Shown here: in pieces, positions 1-9,987 of the stretch
How positions within the stretch are numbered: position 1 is the stretch's first letter
Layout: every line of letters starts with the position of its first letter
Source: Glebionis coronaria
Lineage: Eukaryota; Streptophyta; Magnoliopsida; Asterales; Asteraceae
Length of the DNA stretch: 64,000 nucleotides
Assembly: GCA_025667525.1 (NCBI GenBank)
Contig: CM046881.1
Span: 498,377,627-498,441,626 of the forward strand
Direction of reading: 5' to 3'
Notes under the pieces: model-generated
Seen by the model: the letters and a program-made list of their open reading frames with translations, nothing else
What the model was told of the DNA's origin: nothing
The model's database searches: none
Position numbers and translations under genes: made by a program

Positions 1-1383
1 GGCTAACTCCACATCATATCTTACTTCTAAGGCTACGGGATTCACATTAAGTAGTTCGCTAAAGGTAGTAGATACAAAGCTCCTATCCGCACCGGAATCA
101 AATAATACGGAAGCATAAAGATTATTGAGGAGGAACGTACCGGTGACGATGTTGTTGTCTTGGATAGCCGCCTCGGCTCCCAAAGCATATACGCGACCAA
201 TCGCTCCCGCTTGATTCCCATTTCCCCTTGTTCCACTACCCGAAGCTCCTTGGTTTTGTTTCGGATTCTTACGAGCTTGGTTGTTGTTGTTGCCACGGAT
301 TTGATTTCCGCGACCCACGGTGATAGCCTTAGGACACTTATTTTTAAAGTGGCCCTTTTCTCCACAACCATAACAAGTAACATCCGCATATCGCTCATTT
401 GGAGCCGTTGGGGCTCTTTGGTTCAATGGTCTTGGGGCACTACGACAATCTTTGGCAAAATGGCCGGCTTTACCACAATTGTGGCAAGTTTTACCACAAG
501 CTCCTGGATGATGTTTACCACACTTTGCACAATACGGTTGCTTTCCTTGGTAATTTGAGCCACTATTGAGATTGAAAGCCTTGGCCACATTATCTTGGCG
601 CTTTTTGGGGTAGTTGCCATGATTAGGGCCATGGTTTCCTTCCCACTTTCTCTTGTGATCACTCGAGTCCAAAATAATAGCTTCCATTAAGCCATTCGCC
701 ATTTCAATGGCTTCATTGAGATCGGTTGGCTTCGAAGAGATGACATCACCACGGATTGACGAAGGCAATCCCACCATATATCTTTCCACGGCACGAGTCT
801 CCGTGGGTAGCATCTCAGGACACATCAACCTAAGCTCTTGGAACCTTTGAGTATATGGCATCAAGTTCGTACCATTCACACGAAGGTTCCACAATTCCGT
901 TTCCAACCTTTGCATCTCATTCCTTGGACAATACTTTTTGTAGAGCATGTTCTTAAAATGAGCCCAAGGTGTTGCATTAGCGGCTTCCAAGCTAACGACA
1001 CGAACATGGATATTCCACCATGTTAGCGCGCCATCAATCAAAGTACTAGATCCGTACTTTACTTTGTCGCCTTCCGCTACATTGCTCACACTAAATTGAG
1101 CTTCCAATCGTTCGATCCACCTAGCAAGACCCACGGCCCCTTCGGTTCCATTGAAAGAACCGGTGAAGCAAGACTTAAACTCCTTGTACGTGCATGTACG
1201 AGTAGTTGTTGCCGTGGTGTTAGTGGTATTGTTCCCTTCTTGAGTACTTTCGGCGGCGGCGAGGGCGGCGGCCACACCGTCCGCTATCATTTGATTAAGA
1301 ACGGCCGGGTCGATAGCAATTGGAGCGGCGGGGTTTGCGTTTGCGTTAGCATTTTCTCTTGTTCTACGTCTAACGGGTGCCAT
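1..1383 (-). CDS. Gag-protease of element F, C-terminus beyond window
   Basis: This structural capsid protein and aspartic protease are the front part of a gypsy polyprotein. The frame is open from ATG at 1383 to the left edge (461 codons) with no stop. Residues 1-20 are basic (MAPVRRRTREN). A retrotransposon-gag domain follows, with AVGLARWIERLE and LTWWN motifs and a C-terminal ERYMVGLP segment. Two CCHC zinc knuckles lie at about 301-370 and 430-480 (CHNCGKAGHFAKDC and CYGCGEKGHFKNKC), preceded by a Cys-rich CAKC...H segment. The protease active site DSGA falls near 75-90. The start is the first ATG after leader stops and fits the length of this gag family. No break is visible, so F's gag may be functional. 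Confidence 0.9.
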   Translation of the reverse strand, partial: MAPVRRRTRENANANANPAAPIAIDPAVLNQMIADGVAAALAAAESTQEGNNTTNTTATTTRTCTYKEFKSCFTGSFNGTEGAVGLARWIERLEAQFSVSNVAEGDKVKYGSSTLIDGALTWWNIHVRVVSLEAANATPWAHFKNMLYKKYCPRNEMQRLETELWNLRVNGTNLMPYTQRFQELRLMCPEMLPTETRAVERYMVGLPSSIRGDVISSKPTDLNEAIEMANGLMEAIILDSSDHKRKWEGNHGPNHGNYPKKRQDNVAKAFNLNSGSNYQGKQPYCAKCGKHHPGACGKTCHNCGKAGHFAKDCRSAPRPLNQRAPTAPNERYADVTCYGCGEKGHFKNKCPKAITVGRGNQIRGNNNNQARKNPKQNQGASGSGTRGNGNQAGAIGRVYALGAEAAIQDNNIVTGTFLLNNLYASVLFDSGADRSFVSTTFSELLNVNPVALEVRYDVELA

Positions 1384-1626
1384 TGATCTAAATAAAGATT
1401 ACATTGAGCGTTAGAAATAACAATTCATAAGATCACATTTTCGCATGGCATATATATATAATTCATGATATCACAACAAATATCATAAGTTTCACAAGTG
1501 ATAAGCATAACCCAAACATTCGATTCATCATCGTGAATTAGTTTTACAAAAAGAGAGCATAGTGTTTTGGGAATTGTTTTCAAAAGATTACACAAAAGAA
1601 AAGGAAATAGAAACACAACAAGACAA

Positions 1627-2342
1627 CTAGTCGGAATGGGCCTCGATGCGCTCAATCCTAGCGGTCACCATAGTCAATCCTCTATTGAGGAGGTCGCGCA
1701 ATCCATTGACTTGGAAGCGTAAGTCATCAATCCTCCTTGATAGGACGGTAACACGATTTGGCTCAGGGGGATTGGCAACCCCCAAATAGGTGAGAATATC
1801 ACTACTACACTCCTCAAGCCTACACATCAAGTCATTAGGGAGCATGCTCATGTTGCGGAGGATGTAGGCCATCTCCTCTCGTAGTGACTCAAGTCTAGCA
1901 AAGGGATGACGAGGGTGCCTACGGACTCCTGCGGCCGTAGAACTCTCGGGTATATCCGCTCCAGGGGGTGGAGGAATGGGTATCATCCTCGGCCAAATCG
2001 AAGCATCCTCCATTGGGGGGTAGGTCCTAAGGAGAGATGGGTGGAGCAAACCGGTGCCGTATCCTTGTCTCTAGAAGCAAGCTTTTTCCCCACATAGGTG
2101 TGCTTCACTGATATTCGAGCTGTGCGTTTCATAGGAGACCCCTTCGGTGCAAGAGATGATGAGCAAGGGGAAGCAGTCTTCTTGGCCTTCCCGCGCCTTT
2201 GGTAGCATATGATCGGCTTTGGGAGTGGGAGTGGGAGTGGCTCTCTTACAGGTGAATTTTCTGGCGATTCACCAATCCTCATTGGTCGTAGTCCGTTGGG
2301 CGATTCCACCATGTAAATCGTCTCGTCACTAGTTGTCGCCAT
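1627..2342 (-). pseudogene. Extra pre-gag ORF of element F, probably frameshifted
   Basis: Between the PBS and gag lies a second coding stretch on the same strand. It starts at ATG 2342 (MATTSDETIYMVESPNG) and runs to a stop at 1983. A second frame is open from 2070 to the stop at 1627, with the phrase LTYLGVANPPEPN and a C-terminal Leu-rich, probably helical segment (about 50 residues). The two frames overlap at 1983-2070, so the simplest reading is one protein of about 235 residues broken by one indel. The first part is Pro/Lys/Ser-rich with basic clusters. I do not recognise a domain. Independent ORFs upstream of gag are known in some plant gypsy elements (for example Ogre); I do not claim homology. 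The 240 nt between it and gag hold nothing visible. Confidence 0.5.
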
Positions 2343-2817
2343 AGCACTGCCAAAACAAGGCATGTATTAGTATTAGATCGAAAATAATAGCTTTTAAATT
2401 CGTAAATACTTGTAAAAATAAATATATCCCAAAACTCTCTCGTATAAAATTTTTCAAATAATCATGTCGTGTTTCAATATTAGTTTTCCATTGCGATAAG
2501 TTATTAGCACTCCAAATTTGGATGTTACGTACATACATCGTATTAATTGTCGTTCTAACGCATATCTCTAAAGGATATCAAAGTTTTTGTATATCGACGT
2601 GCAAAAATATATTAGATCACAAATAATTCATATCAAATAGCATAGCCAATAAATTAAACTAACTTGCAACTTACTTGTATCGAAGACGCGGAGTGAAGTG
2701 GTTCTTGGAGATTTTCGAGTTAGTTATAGTCTAGAATTATTTTTCCAAAATTAAATTTTTGACTCAAGTTTATCAAGATCATTTTGTAAAAAGATAACCT
2801 AGTTCTCTATAACTACA

Positions 2818-2829
2818 GCTCTGATACCA
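2818..2829 (-). other. Primer binding site of element F (tRNA-iMet type)
   Basis: The minus strand reads TGGTATCAGAGC, complementary to the 3' end of initiator methionine tRNA. It lies three bases inside the end of the LTR. This fixes the orientation and the LTR inner boundary. The DNA from here to 2343 is leader without a supported gene. Confidence 0.85.
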
Positions 2830-2832
2830 ATC

Positions 2833-5800
2833 TGTCACACCCCCAATTTATCAGAGTAAGATAACGCAATGGGGTGCGACGGTCATGACTATCACAAGAT
2901 GTAGGTACAAAGAACGACTATTTAAAAGTCGTTTTCATTTAATAAAAACATAAACTTGTTCGGAAGCGTATTACACAAGATCAAATAAAGCATAGTTTTC
3001 AAAGACTTCAACATTTTTTTTGGACATCCAAAATACAAGTCACGACCATTTATTTAAATCTCCCAAGCATAACCACGTCACTCCTCCGTCTTGATACCTG
3101 AGAAAAACATTGCTAAAACGTCAACACAAAGGTCGGTGAGTTCATAGGTTTAAGATTAAATAGTGTGATGAACCATAAGATTTTCAAGGCAACCGGCATA
3201 TAATCTTATAACAAATACAAGATTATAATCAAAAGTATACGTTTTCATAACCTACGCCTAAGCTCATGACACCGAAGCGTTAACCTAAACCAACAAGATA
3301 TAACAAGAGCCCAAGCAAATGCCCATCCTTTAGCATTTGTAACAACTCAAATGTAAGTGTATCTAACTTTGGTCACACAACCAAATTAGATAGGGAGGTT
3401 AATCCCAATAGATCTATCCATAACATTCGCGCTTACACAAAGTAATTAACGGTTCATGATAGTGGGCTAAAAGCAACATAGGATGGCGGGACTTAGACAT
3501 CATGTAGGCAAACGTATGAGTTTTTAAGGCACTTATGTTCATCCGTTAAAATAAGCAATGTTCTCACCCCAAAATAGTTAAACAATTTAAAAGTGGGGGC
3601 TATGAAACTCACCTTGATGAAGTAGTAAATATGATCAAGAAAGATAGCTCGATAAATCAAGGCACGCAAACCAATGCGCAAACAATCTACTCGCAACCTA
3701 AGTAAAATATTCGTAGTTAGGCTAAATACAAATAATAATAACTTACAAGCACTTGGTTGATGATTTATACTTGCTCTTGTTTAACAAAAATGTTTTCATA
3801 CATTTTTCTCGTTCAATAATTTTAGTCACGGGGTCAAGTTCGGGTCTCGATAACTTATTGAATAATAGTCCGAAAAATAAACGGACTCTCATTATAAAAA
3901 CTAGGCCGCGAGGTCGTCGATATTTGATAAATATCATATTTTTATGAAGTCTCTAAGTCTAGTAATTAATTACGTGAAGTAGAGCACTCACACAGAAATT
4001 ACAACAAGTAAAGTTCAATATTACACAAGTGGAAATCGGCTAACTTTGGAAATTTATTGTGATCTCGTTACTTGACTTTATGACAAACCGAAAGTCGTTT
4101 CTAAAACTAGGCCGTGTCGAGTTTCACAAGGTATTTTTAGATCTTTGGGCGAAAGTAATTTGATAGGTTAAAAATAGGTGTGAAGTGGTGAATTCGGCCA
4201 CAATTTTCGTTTACTATAATAACTCCATATTTGTTTTTGAATTGAAAGAGAAATGGGAAACTTTGGCTCATGACCTTTCTGTCTTACGCCCCATTACACG
4301 AACCCTTTGTGTTCTATTATTCCCACTTGCCATTTATAATTACATACACATATGGCAACTCATATACATTCCTATAAAAACTAGCAAAAAGATCAAAGCA
4401 AAGAATAAAATGGAAACAATAGTGACTTGCCCCTTTTGCTCTTCTGCCCACTGTTCGCACAGTGCACACAAAAAAAGAAGTGGTCCTGTTGTGTTCATAT
4501 TTGTTTTACCCATCATGGCTCTTTTATAGCGTACTACTGTTCACGCAGGTTAAGTCAAAAGAAAATATGTCTACAGTTATAGCTATTTTGGTTCACTGTT
4601 TGTGGGTCATTACTTCATACAAAGGCACGCACACTACTCATATACACACATATTTGAACACTCATTTGTTTGTCTAAATCCTATGCTGTTTTTGGGTCTA
4701 CTGCTCACGCAAGAGCATAGGGACAAGTGGTCCTCATTTGTCTTTGCATATTAGCACACACTTGCATATATATCATGGTATCATACAATTCATATATAGA
4801 TGAAAAGCCTATTTTCCACTACTGTACTACACATAGTACTCTAAAAGGGGACGAATGGTGATTCTTATATAAGTTTTGTACGCATTCATTTTACCCATTT
4901 TCCAAACAAGCAACATTTACTCATTTTGGATTATGCATACAAGGTCACTATTTGTTTGTTTTATACAGGGCACCATAAGACACATAACATACATAAACAT
5001 ACATAGCATGGCAAGTTTTACAAACACATAGCAAGTGGGTTCCTGGCTATTCTACTCCTTGTTTTGTTTGTACAGTTACACGAATACAAAAAGGAAAAGG
5101 GCATACGTTTGATTTTATCTCATTACACACAAAACAACATGTTGCAAAGTCTCATGACATTCATTAGGATATTAGTTCTACTTGCTTTCTTCTCCTATTT
5201 TGTCTTACGGTTATACCCACGCCCCATCATACAGACCAAGTTCTTCTTAAAGTCAGCAAGTTGTTTTAAAAAGGGCAAGAGGATATGTTCTTATTATAGT
5301 ATCACCTTTTATTAAGCAAGTACACAGTTGGTCCCCATCTTTCTAGTTTGAATGCAGTACCCATGTACTCACTTTTATCACATGACATATCCATATACAG
5401 TATGTACACGCATATTATTATTACTTTTACTTGCTTGTGTTGTTTCCTGATGATGGGTATGTTCACAGCACTCATCCACTATTTTGATTTCATATTTGCA
5501 GAAGAGTACTATACTCATATAATAACATGGTTGGCAGAGTTATTTACATGCATGCACACACAAGAAAAATACATAACATCACAATATAAACCTTGTACAT
5601 ACAGTAAGTAAAGAATGGGATGGTTGCTGCTTGTTTATTCATGGCAGTCCACACAATCTACCACATACACACCACACAAGTTATTTTTAGAGAGATTGAA
5701 GTTATGTTCATTTTTCTTGTATTCCACCGTTTGTCTGAGCCACTGTTTTCACGCAGGGTATATACAGCATCACAACAATCTATAATGAACGTAAGGTTCC

Positions 5801-7449
5801 TGTTGATAATGTACTATTTGTTTCTTTTAAAGCAAGACCATAAGTTCCAGCCTACAAGCATACATAGTTATTTAAATGGGCGGGTATGTGTTATTTACGA
5901 ATTGTCATGCATACATAGAAACATATACTTCATTCTTGGTTCAGTTCCTGTTTATTTGGACATACTACACGAGACACATACATGCCATCTATATTTCATG
6001 TCAAAGTTCACAGTAATTCATGTATACATTGGTAAGAGTCCACATAAAATCATATATGCTTCCACATGTTATTTGCTACTTAGGGTTTCATGTGTTCATA
6101 TCATTTCGAGATTATCATGTCTAGTATTTTGAGCATGTTTCCATACGTAAGTTTATTAAACCAAGACATAGTTTGAGTAGTCTTTGGTGATCAAGCTTTT
6201 TATCACATCAAAACCCTAAACGTGACCTCTTGTATTACCACGAAGGTCGTTTTGTTTGTTCACAAGTCCTATGTTACCACCCAACCCGACCCGTGACTTG
6301 GTTACATCAAGTTTGTAATAGTTTCTTAGCAAGCATAATCATCAACCATTTAAAATGAGTAAGGTACTTGTACTTACAAGGGTCCTATGTATTTGATGAA
6401 GAGATGATAGAATGGAAACTAGAGAACTACGTCAACAACTTGAGTATGTTAGCTAGCCTTTGAATATCAACCCAAAACTCTTGCTCACTTATTGTTGAAG
6501 TGCCATAATCAGTGTTTTTCTGTGATAGTTTTGCTTTGTGTGTGTGAGTTTTTGTGAAGAAAATGGGTTGGTATTTATAGGCAAGGAGTGGGGTGTGTTA
6601 GGGTTTAGAACCTAGTTAGTCTTTAGTTAGGGTTTGGTTAAGACTTGTTAGGGTTTGGTTACTCTATAGTTACGTTGTAACTATCATGGGAACAAGGAAA
6701 ACGTTGGGGGAGAATCAATGAAGTTGGGGGTTCGTTTCATGGCAGTAAAACAAGTCTCAAGGTGTACTTGTTTGACTAGTTGAACATTTCCAGGGAAGGT
6801 ATGGTGGAAAGAGGTGGCGTCCACCGGTTTTGGGAGAGAAATGATGGAGCAAAGGTACACCCATTAAATGATTTAGGAAGTACTAAATTCAAATTGTGTT
6901 TGAGGGTAGACATAACAAAAACGTGGGGTTCTATAAGTTTCAGGGGGGGGGGACCGATTATATTTTTGGAGTGGACAAGTAATATTAGTTTTTGTTTATA
7001 TTGGAATTTTTTTGTATAAAGTTTGCTTATTCTTGGCCAAGACTTATGTTGGTGGTATAGTAGAAAGCTTCAAGCTTTTGAAGTATAGTGTTGGATTTGG
7101 GCAAGTTTTCAAGTAGTAGCAGTGTTTTTATGAATTTTTGTATTTTGTGAAATTTCCAAACGGGTCGTTAATATAAATTGAGCGAAAACATTTGTTTTGT
7201 TAATCAAAGTTCTTATATGAGATTACGTTAATGAAATTTAAACGTCGTTCCTTAACATGAAATTTCTCTAACAAAAAGTCGAAATGAGCAATAATTATCT
7301 CTGTAATAATTTATGATTGTCATTCATAAAATTTTAAATCCGTACAAAATTTCGCGTAACCAATCGGGAACATCAATAGACACGCAAGTCTAACCCGAAT
7401 TAACGCGTTTCACATAAATTAAATAGATCTTAAATTCACGGTTGTGACA
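2833..7449 (-). repeat. 5' LTR of element F (4617 bp)
   Basis: The left end TGTCACACCCC adjoins the PBS and the right end is ...GGTTGTGACA. The two ends form the inverted pair TGTCACA/TGTGACA. The right edge coincides exactly with interruption of element E's integrase frame, which supports the boundary. Inside I see no convincing gene: the short plus-strand ORFs at about 4185-6132 have no recognisable motif and sit in AT-rich, CACA/CATA-rich DNA. Short phrases like TTCACGCAGG recur near 4540, 4700 and 5745. A TATA box lies at 6571-6580, giving a U3 of about 0.9 kb and an unusually long R-U5. Confidence 0.8.
6571..6580 (-). promoter_or_regulatory. LTR promoter TATA box, element F
   Basis: The minus strand reads CTATAAATAC inside the LTR, about 870 bp from the LTR start. 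It is a good plant TATA match and the likely Pol II promoter of F. Transcription would start near 6540. Confidence 0.5.
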
Positions 7450-8111
7450 TTTTTCATCGTTCGGTGGGTCCATAACACATTAGGGACTTCTTCAACCCAT
7501 GCTGACTTCCCTTTCTCAAGTCTTTTCTTAATTCCTTCTAGCAAGCTTCAATCTGCTCTTTCCACTGCTCCATTCCCTTGTTGGTGGTACACTGAGGTGG
7601 AGACTAGCTTTATTTTCAGTTTCTCAGCCCACTTTTTGAGGGGGTCGTTTATGAATTGAGTTCCATTGTCTGTGACTATAGTGGCTGGGATCCCAAACCT
7701 GCACACGATGTTGTCCCACATAAAATTTAGTACTTGCTTCCCGGTGATGGTTGCTACTGGTTCTGCCTCCATCCATTTTGTGAAATAGTCGATTGCTACT
7801 ATAAGAAATTTCACTTTTCCAGGTCCCAATCGAAGAGGTCCGACTATGTCCATTCCTCACTTCATGAATGGCCATGCTAATGTTACTGAGATCATGTTTA
7901 CCTTGGGTAACTTGGGTACAAAGGCATGTGCCTGACAGTTTTCGCATGCCCAGGTGAGCTTCCTAGCATCCCTATGCATAGAGGGCCAGTAGTACCCCAA
8001 ATTCATTGCTTTAGCTACCACTTGCTTAGTTCCGTCGTGCATACCACACGAACCCATGTGCACTTCTCTCATGACATAATCCGCTTGTAGAGGCCCGACA
8101 CACCTCATCAA
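7450..8111 (-). pseudogene. Integrase of element E, cut by element F
   Basis: Integrase inserts the cDNA into the genome. Visible parts are the zinc-binding N-terminus (HxGxCGMHDG ... CENC), the catalytic core with WGMDIVGPL-like, VTDNGTQF and a Glu in GAVERAD (the D,D,E set), spread over two frames that shift near 7857. An in-frame TGA lies just after ERAD near 7549. The frame then stays readable (SLLEGIKKRLEKGKSAW) until the LTR of F begins at 7449. The break is therefore an insertion into coding DNA, on top of older stops. Confidence 0.85.
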
Positions 8112-8116
8112 TGGGA

Positions 8117-9987
8117 CTAGGTAGGAGTTCTTGTATAAGACATCATCTTCAACGGTGTAGTTTCAATCTTTTCTATTAGTGTCCTAGCTTCCACCGGGTC
8201 TTCTGGCAGCTTTCCCGTCTCCAAGTAGTCTCTGATTAGAGTCATCCATGTTGGACCTTCCTCTTCAACCACCATATTTACTTCTTTTGTTTCGACTGAG
8301 CGCTCATTTAGCACATCTACTAGCACTTCTTTGGACAAGTGATCGAATTGTACTGCGGCTAGCTTGCTAAGAGCGTCTGCCTTCCTATTCTCGGCTCTTG
8401 GGATGTGAGATATTCGGAATCTATTGAATGAGCCAGCCAACTCTAGGACTTTCTCAAAGTACTTTATCATCTTCTCCCCTCTAGCTTCGTATGAGCCCTC
8501 TACTTGACTAGCTACCTACTTAGAGTCTACAAAGGCATGCATGTCCTTTACTCGCATCTCTATTGCTATTCGCAGCCCTGCTAGCAATGCTTCGTACTCT
8601 GCCTCGTTATTTGAGTTGGGGAAGTTTAATCTGAGCGCATAGGAGTACTCTACATCGTCTGGGGCGAGATGAGTCCTGCTCCTGATCCCCCACTGTTTGA
8701 TGCTCCATCGGTATACAACATCCATGCTCTCGGGCCTGGAGTTAGGTCTTCCTTGGAGTTGGAGGACTCTGGGATGTCTTCCACCATGGGTGTTGGATCC
8801 GCTGCTGAGACCACCGCTCTCTCCACTGGTGACTCTGCTAGGAAGTCTACTAGTAGCTGACCCTTTACGGCTACCCTTGGTATGTAAGTTATGTCGTATG
8901 TCCCTAGCTCGACATACCATTTTGCGAGTCTCCCTGATGCTTCAGATTTGCTCAACACTTGCTTGATTGGGCTATCGGTTATGAATTTTATTGGGTGAGC
9001 CTGAAAATATTTCCTCAGCCGCCTGGCAGCGTGGACCAAGGCTAGGGTGAGTTTCTCAATCGGAGCATAATTTTCTTCTGCTCCTTGCAAGGATCTGCTG
9101 ACATAGTGAATAAGCATCTGCTTTCCATGTCTTTCTATGAGGAGGACTGCGCTGACGGCTTCCTCAGCGACTGATAGGTACATCATCAAGGTTTCTCCCT
9201 TCCTCGGAGTGGTGAGCGTAGGTAGCTGTGACACTAGCTCTTTCATTTCTTGGAATGCTGCTTCTGCAACCTCCGTCCACTTGAAATCCTTCTTGTTAGT
9301 GCATTTCTTTAGGGTGTCAAGGAAGGGCAAGGATCGTTCAACTGATTTGGACAAGAAACGGTTCAATTCTGCCAGCTTCCCACTAAGGGATTGCATTTGC
9401 TTTAGGGTCTTGGGTGAAGACATGTTTGTGATTGCTTTCGTCGTCTCAGGGTTAGCCCGTATTCCTTTCGAGGTAACTATGTAGCCCAAGAACTTTCCTT
9501 CCTCTACTCCAAAAGAGCACTTTTGGGGGTTGAGCTTCATGTTTATCCTCCTGAGGGTGGAAAAGGTTTGCTCCACATCTCTAACGATGTCTTGCTCGGT
9601 CCGGCTTTTGATTACCATGTCATCTACATATGCTTCAAGGTTTACGCGGATCTTCTCCTTAAAGGCAGAGTCGACTAACCTTTGGTATGTAGCCCCCGCA
9701 TTCTTAAGACCAAACGACATCTTGGTGTAGCAAAAGACTCATTCTTCTGTGTGAAAGGCAGTCTTTTCTTCGTCTTTCTTACTCATCTGGATCTGATGAT
9801 ATCCCTTGTAAGCATCCAAAAAGCTTTTGTATTTGTATCCTAACAAAGATTCAATCTTCCAGTCAATCTCTGGTAGAGGGTACAAGTCTTTAGGGTAGGC
9901 TTTGTTAAGATCTTTGTAATTGATGCACATTCTCCAACTTCCATCGACTTTCTTAACTAGGACTGGGTTAGCGACCCATGAGGGGTA
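8117..9987 (-). pseudogene. Reverse transcriptase, RNase H and second RNase H of element E
   Basis: These are the cDNA-synthesis enzymes of a gypsy polyprotein. Fingers and palm are at 9739-9930 (CINYKDLNKAYPKD, AYKGYHQIQM) and 8650-9720 (SFGLKNAGATYQRL, catalytic YVDDMVIKS). The RT-linked RNase H follows (DSPIKQVLSK). A second RNase H with YTDGASNSGG, NNEAEYEAL, FVDSK and NRKADALS spans about 8370-8720. Damage: a TGA at 9736-9738 between the RT pieces, a TGA at 9985-9987 joining protease to RT, a frameshift near 8650 and a TAG after FVDSK. The domain order is diagnostic for Tat-type elements. Confidence 0.88.

Larger units (their letters stand above)
1..7449 (-). mobile_element. Element F: Ty3/gypsy LTR retrotransposon (Tekay/Del-like), 5' part
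   Basis: Read on the minus strand this is 5' LTR (7449 to 2833), PBS, leader with an extra ORF, then gag-protease running off the left edge. LTR ends are TGTCACA...TGTGACA and the PBS matches the 3' end of initiator-Met tRNA. RT, integrase and any chromodomain are outside the window, so the Tekay/Del assignment is inference from the long LTR, LTR termini, PBS and gag style. It interrupts the integrase of element E at 7450, so it is younger than E. Only one LTR is visible, so neither age nor target duplication can be read; the flanking bases at 7450-7454 are TTTTT. Confidence 0.85.

Noticed and set aside
2818..2829. tRNA gene suggested by tRNA-iMet similarity
   Set aside because: Only the 12-nt primer binding complement is present, next to an LTR end; no cloverleaf. 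The same applies at 36456-36467 and 32124-32137.
4185..6132. Several plus-strand ORFs of 70-170 codons within the LTR of F
   Set aside because: No motif, biased AT/CA-rich composition, opposite to the element's strand, inside an LTR.
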